A stretch of 64,000 nucleotides of DNA from Hirschia maritima DSM 19733 (lineage in GTDB: Bacteria > Pseudomonadota > Alphaproteobacteria > Caulobacterales > Hyphomonadaceae): contig NZ_KB899545.1 in NCBI RefSeq assembly GCF_000378345.1, forward strand, positions 62,001 through 126,000. Reading direction: 5' to 3'. Below are positions 26,322 through 34,917 of this stretch, one piece after another (the first letter of the stretch is position 1; the number at the start of each line of letters is the position of its first letter). A model generated the notes under the pieces. That model searched no databases, had not been told where the DNA came from, and saw nothing but the letters and a program-made list of their open reading frames with translations. Both the position numbers and the translations under genes were made by a program.

Positions 26322-27776
26322 ATGCGTTTGAAAAACCTGACATGCGGAGCCGCTGTGGCGTTGGCTATGGCTTTCACAGCTCCTTCTGCGTTAGCTCAAG
26401 CAGCGACGTGTGAGGAAGTTCAGTTTACTGCGAAAGCTGGTCAAACTTATCTTGATGCCGAGAATGCCTATTTGGCCGAGGGTCAATTGGAGCAAGCGCG
26501 TCAATTGATCAGTAAGCTTAAAGGAATGGAGCTGAACTGCTATGAACGTGCAGCTGTTATTCGACTATCGGCTGGTATAAACGTAAAAGCTGGTGATTAT
26601 AAAGCTGCGATTGTTGATCTTGAAGAAGCTCTTCCTACTTTTGCTGGAAAAGACAGGACTGAGACACTCTACAACATTGCTCAGCTATATCTCCAAACTG
26701 ATGACAACAGAAATGCTGCTGCCAAACTGGAAGAATGGATCGCATCTGGCGCTGTACCTACCGGTCAGCAATACATGCAAATGGCGACGTTGTATCAGCA
26801 ATTGGGTGATAACAACAAAGCAATTAAGTATCTTGAGTTGATGCTTCAGAAGGATAAAAATCCGTCTAAGCAGGCGATTGATTTTGCGGTATATCTTTAC
26901 AATGAAACTGGCCAAAAATCTAAACTTGCTAGTTTCTTGATGGATACTGTTATTCCGCGTTTTCCTGCGGATAAAAAATACTACGAAGTGATGTCTTCTC
27001 TCTACTATGAAGATGAGAATGACCACAAAGCATTTGAAGTTGTTAAAGCAATGTACCTTGCTGGCTTCCTTGATAAGGAAAGCGAAGTTATGCGTGTTGT
27101 GAACTTCTACAATGCATTTAACTCACCTTATGAAGCTGCGAAGGTGATGGAAAAAGAGATGAATGCAGGGCGTATCAAAGAAACAGCTGAGAAGCTGGAT
27201 ACGCTTGCGAACTTGTACCAAGTTTCTCGTGAATATGAACGCGCGATTCCTGTTATTCAAAAGCTTGCTAGAATGACTAATAGTGGTAAGTCATATGAGC
27301 GTCTTGGTCGTTCTTACTTTGAGATGGGTAAGCACAAAGAAGCAGAAGAAAACCTTCGCATTGCACTCGATAAAGGTGGAATGAAGGAGCCTGGATTTGG
27401 ATGGGTGTTGATCGGTCAGATCAAACACAAAGCTGAGGACCGTTCTGGTGCGCGTCAAGCTTTCCGTGAAGCTGCGAAACTTGGTGACCGTGGTGGTAGC
27501 GGTTGGTTATCATTCATGAATTCTGAAGATGAAACAAAGCGCGCTCTAGCAGAGTTTGATCTTCGTGTTGCTCTTGAAGAATTGAAAAACATCAAGAAGG
27601 CATGTGAGCTAACGAAAGTTCTTGGTGGCGAGCCTGCTGAAGAATGTACCACAATTGATGCAAGAATTGTTGAAGCTGCTGCTAAACTTGGTGAAGATGC
27701 TGATGGCAACAAGCTAGAAGCGCCTTCAACTGAAGAAGCTTCTAACGAAGAAGAAAGTTCTAACGACGACGCTTAA
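26322..27776 (+). CDS. TPR-repeat periplasmic protein of the TonB/TtpC operon
   Basis: The 484-residue product has a signal peptide (cleaved after PSALAQA) and helical tetratricopeptide-like repeats from about residue 40 to 420, for example the YKAAIVDLEEALPTF, YNIAQLYLQTDDNRNAAAKLEEW, YQQLGDNNKAIKYLELML and YERLGRSYFEMGKHKEAEENLRIAL units, and an acidic serine/glutamate-rich tail. A TPR protein is the regular last member of DUF3450-TtpC-ExbBD-TonB clusters. It probably scaffolds the periplasmic side of the complex. Codon use has the same strong bias as the preceding genes, and a textbook terminator follows. Confidence 0.9.
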   Translation: MRLKNLTCGAAVALAMAFTAPSALAQAATCEEVQFTAKAGQTYLDAENAYLAEGQLEQARQLISKLKGMELNCYERAAVIRLSAGINVKAGDYKAAIVDLEEALPTFAGKDRTETLYNIAQLYLQTDDNRNAAAKLEEWIASGAVPTGQQYMQMATLYQQLGDNNKAIKYLELMLQKDKNPSKQAIDFAVYLYNETGQKSKLASFLMDTVIPRFPADKKYYEVMSSLYYEDENDHKAFEVVKAMYLAGFLDKESEVMRVVNFYNAFNSPYEAAKVMEKEMNAGRIKETAEKLDTLANLYQVSREYERAIPVIQKLARMTNSGKSYERLGRSYFEMGKHKEAEENLRIALDKGGMKEPGFGWVLIGQIKHKAEDRSGARQAFREAAKLGDRGGSGWLSFMNSEDETKRALAEFDLRVALEELKNIKKACELTKVLGGEPAEECTTIDARIVEAAAKLGEDADGNKLEAPSTEEASNEEESSNDDA

Positions 27777-27805
27777 GTCGTTTAGAACAGCTTAAAACAA
27801 GAATG

Positions 27806-27838
27806 AGCCGGTGAGTTGTGTACTTGCCGGCTTTTTTT
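27806..27838 (+). terminator. Intrinsic terminator of the TonB/TtpC operon
   Basis: AGCCGGTGAGT (27806-27816) pairs with ACTTGCCGGCT (27822-27832) over 11 bp, including two G-T wobbles, around a TGTGT loop, and seven T follow at 27832-27838. It is 30 bases after the TPR stop. Confidence 0.88.
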
Positions 27839-27876
27839 GTGCTTGACTTGGTTTGGCTTCTGAAAGGATCGCCGTT

Positions 27877-27902
27877 CGGCAACGGCAACGGCAACGGCAA
27901 CG
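27877..27902. repeat. Tandem hexanucleotide repeat (CGGCAA)4
   Basis: Four perfect copies of CGGCAA plus two bases of a fifth lie between the terminators of two convergent genes. No reading frame passes through it credibly. Short tandem repeats of this kind can change copy number by slippage; no function is evident. Confidence 0.85.
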
Positions 27903-27978
27903 AGCAAACAAAGTTGGTTCGGCTGAACGTGTCTATGAGATCAACTGTTCTAGAAATTGGTTTGATAACGCCAGATAC

Positions 27979-28013
27979 AAAAAAGGCTGATACCGCTACT
28001 AACGATACCAGCC
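27979..28013 (-). terminator. Terminator of the S9 peptidase gene
   Basis: On the minus strand an 11-bp stem with two mismatches (GGCTGGTATCG and CGGTATCAGCC, loop of seven) is followed by six T. It is about 75 bases downstream of the peptidase stop. A second stem-loop, 12 bp with one wobble, lies between at 28038-28073. Confidence 0.7.
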
Positions 28014-28088
28014 ATGATTTGCTGATATAAATCAAATCACTACTGCTTAAATTGGAAGCTCTAAGTAGTAGTGGTTCTTTAGTCGATT

Positions 28089-30362
28089 TTAGTCAGTCGT
28101 CAGATCTAAAACGTCTGTTTTACCGACTGTCGCTAATGCGAATGCATATTCGATTGCAGTTTCTTTCAATCCTTCAAAGCGACCTGAAGCACCTCCGTGT
28201 CCAGCTCCCATATTAATACGTAGGAAATATGGGCCTGCTTCAGAAGCTTCGTGACGCAATATTGCCGCCCATTTAGCCGGCTCCCAGTATGTTACGCGCG
28301 GGTCAGTTAGTCCGCCAGTAATTAGCATTGGTGGGTAGGGCTTGTCAGCAATATTGTCATATGGAGAATAGGCGAGAATTGTGTCATAGTCCTCAGCACT
28401 TTTGAGTGGGTTTCCCCATTCTGGCCACTCAGGAGGTGTCAATGGAAGTTCTGTATCTGACATAGTGTTTATTACGTCTACAAACGGAACGGCAGCGACT
28501 ATTCCAGCAAAGATGTCAGGATCCATGTTGGAAACTGCACCCATGAGCAATCCACCAGCTGATCCACCCATTCCTACAATTTGACCTTCAGATGTGTACT
28601 CTTGGTCGATCAGGTATTTTCCTGCTGAAATGTAGTCCTTAAAAGTGTTGGTTTTCTTTTCGAGTTTTCCATCCAGATACCATTGATACCCTTTTGCTTG
28701 TGACCCTCGAATATGCGCAATCGCATATACAAAGCCTCGGTCGACAAGAGACAACCGACCTGAACGGAAATCTGCTGGAATGGTAATCCCATACGACCCA
28801 TATCCATAAAGTAGGGTTGGTGCGGATCCATCCATAGGCGTATCTTTATGGCGTAGGACAGTCACAGGGATTTCAACGCCGTCGTGGCCTGGAGCCATCA
28901 CTCGATCAACAATGTAATCTGCAGGATTATGTCCTGATGGAATCTCACGCGTTTTAAGTAGTGTTTTTTCGCGAGTGGTCAGGTTGTAATCATGTGTTTG
29001 ATCAGGCGTTGTTGGAGAAGCATAATAGAGACGGATAGTGTCTGTGTCATACTCATATCCTGTGCTGGCCGAGATGTCATAGGCCTGTTCATCAAATGCC
29101 ACTTCATGCGTTTCGCCTGTTTGACGGGAAGTGATTGATAGACGAGGTAGTGCATTCTTTCGTTCTTCAACCACCAGCCAGTCTTTCAACGCGCTTACAC
29201 TATTGATTAAAGTGCCCGGTTCGTGTGGAACAACGTCTACCCATTCTTCGCGGCTTGTTGAGGCGTACGGGGCGGACATGATTTTGAAATCAACTGCACC
29301 ATCGGCATTTGTTTTGATGAAAAATTTTCCATCAAAATCGGTGATTTCATATTCCACGTCTTGTTCGCGAGGGGCAATTGTGTGGAGTGTTGTTGGGTCA
29401 TCACTGTCAGTCTCGATATAATGATATTCGCTTGTCGTGTGATTTCCCGTACGAACGAAGATAAACTTGTCTGACTGACTGCGCTGAACACCAAGGAAAT
29501 AACCAGAATCTTTCTCGTGGAAGACAAGCTGATCTTCGCTTGAACCCAGTTCCCGGTAGAGAACTTTTTCAGGGCGGTTGTTCTCATTTCGAGTAACGTA
29601 ATAGAGAGAATTAGAATCTGCTGCCCAGGTGAATGAGCCGTATGTGTTCTCAATAACGGTTTCAAGTTCTTCGCCTGTCTTCAGGTCCTTGACCCGCAGT
29701 GTGTAGAATTCAGACCCTTTGTCATCAACGGTATAAGCAATTTTTGAATGATCTGGGCTGTGTGAGACTTGTCCAAAGTCAAAATATTCCAGACCGTCGC
29801 CCATCGCGTCACCATCCAACAGGATGATTTCTTCTGCATCGCTGTCTTTGTCGAAAGCAGTTTGGGCGGGCTTTCGCGCATAGACTGGGTATTCTCCACC
29901 TTCGCGGAACTTGCGGTAATAAGCCCATTCGCCATCAATCATCGGCACAGAAGAATCATCTTCTTTGATACGGCCCTTCATCTCTTCAAAAATCTCTTTT
30001 TGTAGGTCAGTAGTTGGCTCTTCTAGTACTGTTCTGGTAAATGCATTTTCCGCTTCTAGATAATCGCGAATGTCTTGCTGTAAAACCTCTGGTTTTTGCA
30101 TGACTTCTTGCCAGTTATCGTCGCGTATCCAAGCGTACGGGTCTGTGCGCGTGCGGCCTACTTGTTCGGTAATTTTGTCAATGCGGTTTGCGATAGGTGG
30201 CGTGGGCCAGTTTGAGGTGTCTACCATGGTTCTCTTTGGGCTGGATGTGTCAGTCATTGCCTCTTGAGGTTTCGTTTCAGCCTCTGTTGGCACTGACGAG
30301 TTTAAGTTAGCGCAGTTGGCCAACGCAAATATTGATGTTGCGGCCAGAAGTGTCCGTATCAT
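28089..30362 (-). CDS. S9 prolyl oligopeptidase family protein (oligopeptidase B-like lipoprotein)
   Basis: This 757-residue serine peptidase has the prolyl-oligopeptidase layout: a lipoprotein signal (lipobox ALANC), a beta-propeller of about 400 residues beginning RIDKITEQVGRTRTDPYAWIRDDNW, and a C-terminal alpha/beta-hydrolase domain. The nucleophile is S601 in GMGGSAGGLLMGA; the aspartate follows in ITGGLTDPRVTYWEPAKW and the histidine in NMGAGHGGASGRF. These motifs match oligopeptidase B (cleaves small peptides after Lys/Arg) better than true prolyl oligopeptidase. The lipobox suggests an envelope location rather than the usual cytosolic one. It appears monocistronic. Confidence 0.92.
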   Translation of the reverse strand: MIRTLLAATSIFALANCANLNSSVPTEAETKPQEAMTDTSSPKRTMVDTSNWPTPPIANRIDKITEQVGRTRTDPYAWIRDDNWQEVMQKPEVLQQDIRDYLEAENAFTRTVLEEPTTDLQKEIFEEMKGRIKEDDSSVPMIDGEWAYYRKFREGGEYPVYARKPAQTAFDKDSDAEEIILLDGDAMGDGLEYFDFGQVSHSPDHSKIAYTVDDKGSEFYTLRVKDLKTGEELETVIENTYGSFTWAADSNSLYYVTRNENNRPEKVLYRELGSSEDQLVFHEKDSGYFLGVQRSQSDKFIFVRTGNHTTSEYHYIETDSDDPTTLHTIAPREQDVEYEITDFDGKFFIKTNADGAVDFKIMSAPYASTSREEWVDVVPHEPGTLINSVSALKDWLVVEERKNALPRLSITSRQTGETHEVAFDEQAYDISASTGYEYDTDTIRLYYASPTTPDQTHDYNLTTREKTLLKTREIPSGHNPADYIVDRVMAPGHDGVEIPVTVLRHKDTPMDGSAPTLLYGYGSYGITIPADFRSGRLSLVDRGFVYAIAHIRGSQAKGYQWYLDGKLEKKTNTFKDYISAGKYLIDQEYTSEGQIVGMGGSAGGLLMGAVSNMDPDIFAGIVAAVPFVDVINTMSDTELPLTPPEWPEWGNPLKSAEDYDTILAYSPYDNIADKPYPPMLITGGLTDPRVTYWEPAKWAAILRHEASEAGPYFLRINMGAGHGGASGRFEGLKETAIEYAFALATVGKTDVLDLTTD

Positions 30363-30540
30363 GAAGTCTTCCCCTGAGATTTATTGATTAACGGAAAGAT
30401 TGAAACAATTACGTGATAAGTAAAGAGGCAAATTTCACATCTATCAAATAGATATTTATGCTCCTCATATTGCGCGCTGATATTGGTGCATTTTTATAGA
30501 TTGATGTATACGATGATTGAATTGAAGTATGAAATTCTAG

Positions 30541-30939
30541 CTATTCTTCTGGAACAAACTTCAAGACACTTCCGTTGATGCAATATCTTAGGCCTGTAGG
30601 TGGCGGGCCATCCTCAAAAACATGACCCATGTGGGAACCACACTTTGCGCATTTTACTTCGACACGTGGCATAGCTAGTTTAAAATCTTGTTCTGTACTG
30701 ATCACATCATCGAATGCAGGTTGGTAGAAGCTTGGCCAACCAGACCCTGAATCATATTTGTGTGTTGATGACCACAAAACCGTATCACAGACTACGCAAT
30801 GGTATTCACCATTACGTTTTTCATTATTTAGAGGGCTTGTGAATGCGCGTTCTGTGCCTTCTTCCCGAGCAATTTTGTATTGTTCGGGCGTCAGTGCGTT
30901 TTTGATTTTATTTTCTTCCTGAGAATTGTCGTTTGTCAT
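30541..30939 (-). CDS. msrB: Peptide-methionine (R)-S-oxide reductase
   Basis: MsrB reduces methionine-R-sulfoxide in oxidised proteins. At 132 residues it is a cytosolic single-domain form. The zinc site is seen as two CxxC pairs (CVVC and CAKC), with SGSGWPSFYQP for substrate binding, GSHMGHVFEDGP, and the catalytic cysteine in LRYCINGSVLKF near the C-terminus. A start at 30939 gives the usual N-terminus, with the segment YKIAREEGTERAFTSPLN. It follows the MaoC-like gene by 10 bases and is probably co-transcribed with it. Confidence 0.96.
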   Translation of the reverse strand: MTNDNSQEENKIKNALTPEQYKIAREEGTERAFTSPLNNEKRNGEYHCVVCDTVLWSSTHKYDSGSGWPSFYQPAFDDVISTEQDFKLAMPRVEVKCAKCGSHMGHVFEDGPPPTGLRYCINGSVLKFVPEE

Positions 30940-30949
30940 TTTACTGGCC

Positions 30950-31429
30950 TTATACTGCGGCTGTGTTTTCTTTTCCGACTAATTCATCACCATACACTAT
31001 TTGTAAGGTTTCAGCGATGAGGGCGGGGCGCTTTTCACCTTCAATTTCTATTGTGTTTTTGATCTTCACAATCTTACCGCCAGCACTACTTTTAACGGAT
31101 TCACAAAATTGAACCAGCCTGATGCGTGCTCCTACCTTGACCGGGTTTTTTAGCCTTACCCTGTCGCTTCCGAAATTTACAATGCGAGACATTCCATTGA
31201 TGGTCAGGCATTCATTAAAAAAAACGGGAAGCAGGGAAAGGATGAGATATCCGTGGGCTATTGTTCCACCTATTTCACGATTTGCACGTTCTACATCGAC
31301 GTGGATCCACTGGTGGTCCCCCGTGGCATCTGCGAATCTATTGATTCTATCTTGGGTGATTTCAAGCCAATTGGACGTTCCAATTTCTTGCCCAACTTTT
31401 TCATGGAGTTCAGAGAATTGTAGTTCCAT
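30950..31429 (-). CDS. MaoC-like (R)-hydratase/dehydratase
   Basis: The 159-residue hot-dog-fold protein carries the hydratase 2 motif FADATGDHQWIHVDVERA with catalytic Asp and His, followed by GGTIAHGYLILSLLP. MaoC/PhaJ-type enzymes hydrate trans-2-enoyl-CoA to (R)-3-hydroxyacyl-CoA; this one is of the NodN/MaoC group, whose substrates are less defined. An alternative is a thioesterase-like hot-dog enzyme, but the Asp-His motif argues for hydration. It begins a two-gene unit with msrB. Confidence 0.88.
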   Translation of the reverse strand: MELQFSELHEKVGQEIGTSNWLEITQDRINRFADATGDHQWIHVDVERANREIGGTIAHGYLILSLLPVFFNECLTINGMSRIVNFGSDRVRLKNPVKVGARIRLVQFCESVKSSAGGKIVKIKNTIEIEGEKRPALIAETLQIVYGDELVGKENTAAV

Positions 31430-31840
31430 TTAAAAGTCACTCCCGAAAATGTGCATACTTGTGGTTGTAAAATGTTCCAACTGTACAGTCAGCACTACGA
31501 CATTATCTAGGGGATATTCAAGTGACGTTTTAAATTAATGTGACGTAGGGGCGATGTAGATGGATTGGCAATTACTAACCAAAAAGCATAAGAACTTTCA
31601 ATATAGACCTATTAATTGAGCATTGAACAAGAGGGAGTGCGGCAGGCAAAGTCAGCTTTGTTTTTAAAAAGATATGGAAAATGTAATTTAGAATTGATTT
31701 TATTGACCATATTGTTTTTGAAAGAAATATTCTAGATACTCCCATTTTCAACAATATTCGTCACACCGCTATCACATTTTCATTGTGTTATGGTCTGGAG
31801 GGTATTACCTCAAAACGAGTGGCTGAAGAGGTTAAATGCA
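31430..31840. other. Gene-free spacer of about 410 bp between divergent genes
   Basis: This AT-rich stretch must hold the promoters of the MaoC-msrB unit (minus) and the DoxX-like gene (plus). No convincing coding frame or strong hairpin is seen. It includes the first 51 bases of an upstream-start version of the DoxX-like gene, which is not preferred. Confidence 0.4.
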
Positions 31841-32278
31841 ATGCGCGGTGTGAGATCATTTCTGGGATGGTTGTTGGCTATTGGCCTTATCATTGTGCTC
31901 GCGTTCTCCGCGGATGCAAAATTGTTTGGAGATCCTGAAAAAGCGAACGTGGTCTTCTCAATTTTGGCTGACACGACTGGTCTTGCTTTGTTTGAGCCAA
32001 CAGGACGTTATGTCTATGGAATGCTTGAAGCATTTGCAGCATTGATGCTGTTTTTGCCTTTTACGCGGCGCTTTGGTGCGTTTCTTACCTTTGTTATTGC
32101 GGGTGTATTGGTTGGTGCGTACGCTACATCATTTCTTGGTCAAGAGATCCCTCTGGCTATCGGAGGAGAGGAAACAGATGGTGCCAGTCAGTTTTATCTG
32201 ATGATTGCAATGACAACGGCGGCAGGGCTATTGATGTTTATTCATCCAGGCAAAAAACGCCGCCGTACTTTTAATTAG
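31841..32278 (+). CDS. DoxX-like four-helix membrane protein
   Basis: The 145-residue product has four membrane segments: about residues 8-25 (LGWLLAIGLIIVLAFSAD), 50-72, 76-97 and 118-138, ending in a basic tail HPGKKRRRTFN. The pattern AKLFGDP then EPTGRYVYGMLEAFAALMLFLP resembles the DoxX/DoxD-like family, small integral membrane proteins of poorly known role, some linked to redox or sulfur metabolism. An ATG at 31790 is in frame but without a ribosome site; AGAGG at 31827-31831 is spaced nine bases from ATG 31841, which is chosen. Confidence 0.75.
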   Translation: MRGVRSFLGWLLAIGLIIVLAFSADAKLFGDPEKANVVFSILADTTGLALFEPTGRYVYGMLEAFAALMLFLPFTRRFGAFLTFVIAGVLVGAYATSFLGQEIPLAIGGEETDGASQFYLMIAMTTAAGLLMFIHPGKKRRRTFN

Positions 32279-32390
32279 CGTCGTTACAGGCTGTATGTTC
32301 GAAGGCAAAAACTTTGATTTTCTTTAAATTGATGACTTTTGATTAACGGATTGAAGTACAATATCGCGATCAAGAATCGCGAGGCATGCT

Positions 32391-33587
32391 ATGGCCGATG
32401 GCCTAAACCACGAAGTAGAACCCCAAGAGGATTACAAATCTCGACGCATGTTGTTGCGTCGGCTGACGGATGTTGTTGCACTTCCGGATTCTGCATCCAG
32501 TGCTCAAGATAGAGCAATTGCAGGTGATCTTTTGTTGGAAATGCTTATCGACGCCAACGAGAAAGAGCGGGCAGTTTGTGCGAAGCGATTGATGAATATG
32601 TCTCAAGCTCCGACACGCGTTCTTAGGTTTTTGGGGCAGGACGTTGCTTCTGTTTCAAGTGAATTGCTTGAAAATTCAGAGGCGTTTGATCAATCTGACC
32701 TCGTGACAATAGTTGTGTCCGGAGCCGCTCATCACCGTAAAGCTATCGCTGGGCGTAAAGATGTTGGTTCGTGTTTGAGTGACGCTATTTCTCAAAGTCG
32801 TGACACAGAAGCAATTGCACGTTTGTTAATGAATGATCGTGCTGTAATCTCTGAATTAGCTATTGATCGCTTGGTAACTCTTAGTCGCAACATCGAACGA
32901 TTGAGTACTCTATTGTTACGACGTCAAGAATTGAGACCAGCACACGCGCTGGTGCTGTTTTGGTGGTCTGATAAACAAACACGGCGAATGATTCTGCAGA
33001 GGTTTTCTGCAGAACGCGAAGTTTTGATTGATATGTGCTCAGATATATTCTCTGAAGCTGCAAAAGAAGATTGGAAAGATCCTATCGTTCGCAAAGCTCT
33101 CCAGGTAATTGAGCGACGGCAGAGAAATCGATCAGCAATCGAACGTAGTCAATATGAAAATCTTGAAGACGCTATTGCGCAAATGCTTAAGAATGGCCAC
33201 AGCCCAGAGGCCATAGATGAAATCTCTTATTTGTGCGGAATAAAACCTCTAACAGGTCAAAAGATCTTTGCTGACCCTAGCGGTGAAGGTATAGCGGTGC
33301 TGGCAAAGGCAGTCGGGTTAAAGCGTCAATATTTTAAGGCTCTATGGGCTGCTCTTGGACGTCCGATCAGCCGTAAAGACGCACCTGTTGAGCACTTTGA
33401 GTATGTCTTAGAAACATACGAAATTCTCGCAGTAGCGAAGGCTCAAACTGTTTTGAGATATTGGAACTGGTCGTTGAGTTCAGCCTTTTCACCAGAAATG
33501 CTAGATGAAAATACTCTAGACCTAGAACATGGCGCTGAGCATTTTGGTCAAGCGGCCCGCGCTGGACGTCTTGTTTTCGGTCGGTAA
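32391..33587 (+). CDS. DUF2336 family protein
   Basis: The 398-residue soluble, almost wholly helical protein matches DUF2336, a HEAT-repeat-like family largely limited to Alphaproteobacteria. The family core is visible in the segment from LLEMLIDANEKERAVCAKRL to AIARLLMNDRAVISELAIDRLV and LLRRQELRPAHALVLFWW (about residues 45-210). There is no signal peptide or membrane segment, so it is cytosolic. Function is not established. A second DUF2336 gene lies at 56465-57562. It ends 80 bases before the Mrp leader hairpin. Confidence 0.85.
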   Translation: MADGLNHEVEPQEDYKSRRMLLRRLTDVVALPDSASSAQDRAIAGDLLLEMLIDANEKERAVCAKRLMNMSQAPTRVLRFLGQDVASVSSELLENSEAFDQSDLVTIVVSGAAHHRKAIAGRKDVGSCLSDAISQSRDTEAIARLLMNDRAVISELAIDRLVTLSRNIERLSTLLLRRQELRPAHALVLFWWSDKQTRRMILQRFSAEREVLIDMCSDIFSEAAKEDWKDPIVRKALQVIERRQRNRSAIERSQYENLEDAIAQMLKNGHSPEAIDEISYLCGIKPLTGQKIFADPSGEGIAVLAKAVGLKRQYFKALWAALGRPISRKDAPVEHFEYVLETYEILAVAKAQTVLRYWNWSLSSAFSPEMLDENTLDLEHGAEHFGQAARAGRLVFGR

Positions 33588-33668
33588 TTGCACCTCTAGC
33601 AGGTTTTGAGCAATCAGGACTGGTCAAATTACCTTATTCTGGGTAACTAATTCATAATACTAAAGTAT

Positions 33669-33707
33669 GGGGCTGTAGATTCTTTCATGGAATCTAACTG
33701 CATCCCC
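33669..33707 (+). promoter_or_regulatory. Two-tier stem-loop just before the Mrp operon
   Basis: An inner perfect 7-bp stem TAGATTC/GAATCTA (33676-33682, 33690-33696; loop TTTCATG) sits inside an outer GGGG/CCCC pair (33669-33672, 33704-33707). It ends 20 bases before the mnhE start. An A run, not a T run, follows, so on the plus strand it is more likely a leader structure of the antiporter mRNA than a terminator of the DUF2336 gene. Confidence 0.45.
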
Positions 33708-33727
33708 TAGATAAAAAAACGGGTCTG

Positions 33728-34207
33728 ATGGCGTATTTTCTGGGCTTAACCCTCGGGGTTTCACTCTTTTGGTTTGGACTTTCCGGCCATTTGGAGTTTC
33801 CAATTCTGCATATGGGAATTGGATCTATTATCTTCGTTCTATGGTTTTGCCATCGATTGAAAATTCTCGATGTTGAAGCGTCGCCCTATATGCGAATGCC
33901 GCGTGCTATCGGTTATTGGTTTTGGCTAGGTGGAGAAGTCATCAAGGCAAATATGGTTGTTGTTCGGGCTGCTCTGAAAGCAACCCCTGACATTGAACCT
34001 GCAATGACGCGTGTAAAGACCACATGTAAATCTGATTTAGCAAAAGTAACTTTTGCAAATTCCATAACCCTCACTCCCGGAACGGTGACAATTGATATGG
34101 AAGGTGACGAGCTCATCGTACATGGGCTCTACGCGAAAGACGTTGCCCCTGGTTCGTTCGATGAGATGGATCAGAGAACCGCAAAAGCAATAGACGGAAA
34201 GAGATAG
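33728..34207 (+). CDS. mnhE: Na+/H+ antiporter subunit E (MnhE/MrpE)
   Basis: MrpE is a small inner-membrane subunit of the multi-subunit Mrp cation/proton antiporter. The 159-residue protein has N-terminal hydrophobic segments (about residues 2-20 and 22-43), the conserved RMPRAIGYWFWLGGEVIKANMVVVRAAL helix, and the cytoplasmic domain with FANSITLTPGTVTIDMEGDELIVHGL, the family signature. It is first in a tightly packed operon of nine genes with spacings from -4 to +4 bases, so all are surely co-transcribed. The ATG at 33728 has only a weak ribosome site (ACGGG). Confidence 0.92.
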   Translation: MAYFLGLTLGVSLFWFGLSGHLEFPILHMGIGSIIFVLWFCHRLKILDVEASPYMRMPRAIGYWFWLGGEVIKANMVVVRAALKATPDIEPAMTRVKTTCKSDLAKVTFANSITLTPGTVTIDMEGDELIVHGLYAKDVAPGSFDEMDQRTAKAIDGKR

Positions 34208-34210
34208 AAC

Positions 34211-34507
34211 ATGCTTGTAGCTGCTACCCTTGCTGTTATTGCAGCGATGGCGCTTCTTCTAGCGCGCGCCATTATGGGGCCAACGCTTTATGACCGTGTC
34301 CTGGCGGTCAATTCATTTGGAACCAAAACAGTTCTTCTACTTGGTTTTTTAGGGTTCGTGACTGGGCGTCCAGATTTTCTGGATATTGCATTGTTGTATG
34401 CAATGATAAATTTCGTTGGGACTATCGCAATCCTTAAATTCTTCAGATATCGGTCATTTGGTGTGCCATTGGTTGCTTCAAAAAATTCCGCTCAAGGAGA
34501 GGAATAG
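34211..34507 (+). CDS. mnhF: Na+/H+ antiporter subunit F (MnhF/MrpF)
   Basis: The 98-residue MrpF subunit has three membrane helices (about 2-20, 34-52, 58-78). The conserved MALLLARAIMGPTLYDRVLAVNSFGTK and FLDIALLYAMINFVGTIAILKF are present, with the Asp in DRVLA and the FLDIALLYA motif typical of the family. In Mrp structures E, F and G flank the putative sodium path. It follows mnhE by 3 bases. Confidence 0.93.
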   Translation: MLVAATLAVIAAMALLLARAIMGPTLYDRVLAVNSFGTKTVLLLGFLGFVTGRPDFLDIALLYAMINFVGTIAILKFFRYRSFGVPLVASKNSAQGEE

Positions 34508-34511
34508 GGAC

Positions 34512-34913
34512 ATGGCTGATACATCTTTATTCTCGCCCGAAAACTTGGAAGCGGCACGTGTATTTGTAGGATCTGCATTAGCGCTGACCGGAGCTGTATT
34601 TTCTGCAGCTGGTTCAATAGGTGTGCTTCGTTTTCCAGATTTCTACACGCGTATGCATTCAGCATCTGTGACCGACACACTTGGGGCAACACTCGTCTTG
34701 TTCGGATTGATGTTGATTGGTGGCTGGTCGTTAGTATCCTTCAAACTGCTTTGCATTTGGATATTCTTTATGTTCACAAGCCCAACAGCTTCAAACGCTG
34801 CTGCGAACGGTGCAATGAAAGCCGGGTTAGAGCCTTTCCTCGGTAAATGGACGGGGCAGAAAATCAAAATTGAAGGCCAAGAGGCCTTAAGAGCACAAGA
34901 GGATAGGGAATAA
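34512..34913 (+). CDS. mnhG: Na+/H+ antiporter subunit G (MnhG/MrpG)
   Basis: The 133-residue MrpG has three membrane helices and the family core GSIGVLRFPDFYTRMHSASVTDTLGATLVLFGLML, followed by LLCIWIFFMFTSPTASNAAANGA. The open frame extends back into mnhF, but the ATG at 34512, four bases after the mnhF stop, gives the expected N-terminus. The C-terminal tail of about 30 polar residues is longer than in many MrpG proteins. Confidence 0.93.
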   Translation: MADTSLFSPENLEAARVFVGSALALTGAVFSAAGSIGVLRFPDFYTRMHSASVTDTLGATLVLFGLMLIGGWSLVSFKLLCIWIFFMFTSPTASNAAANGAMKAGLEPFLGKWTGQKIKIEGQEALRAQEDRE

Positions 34914-34917
34914 TCCG

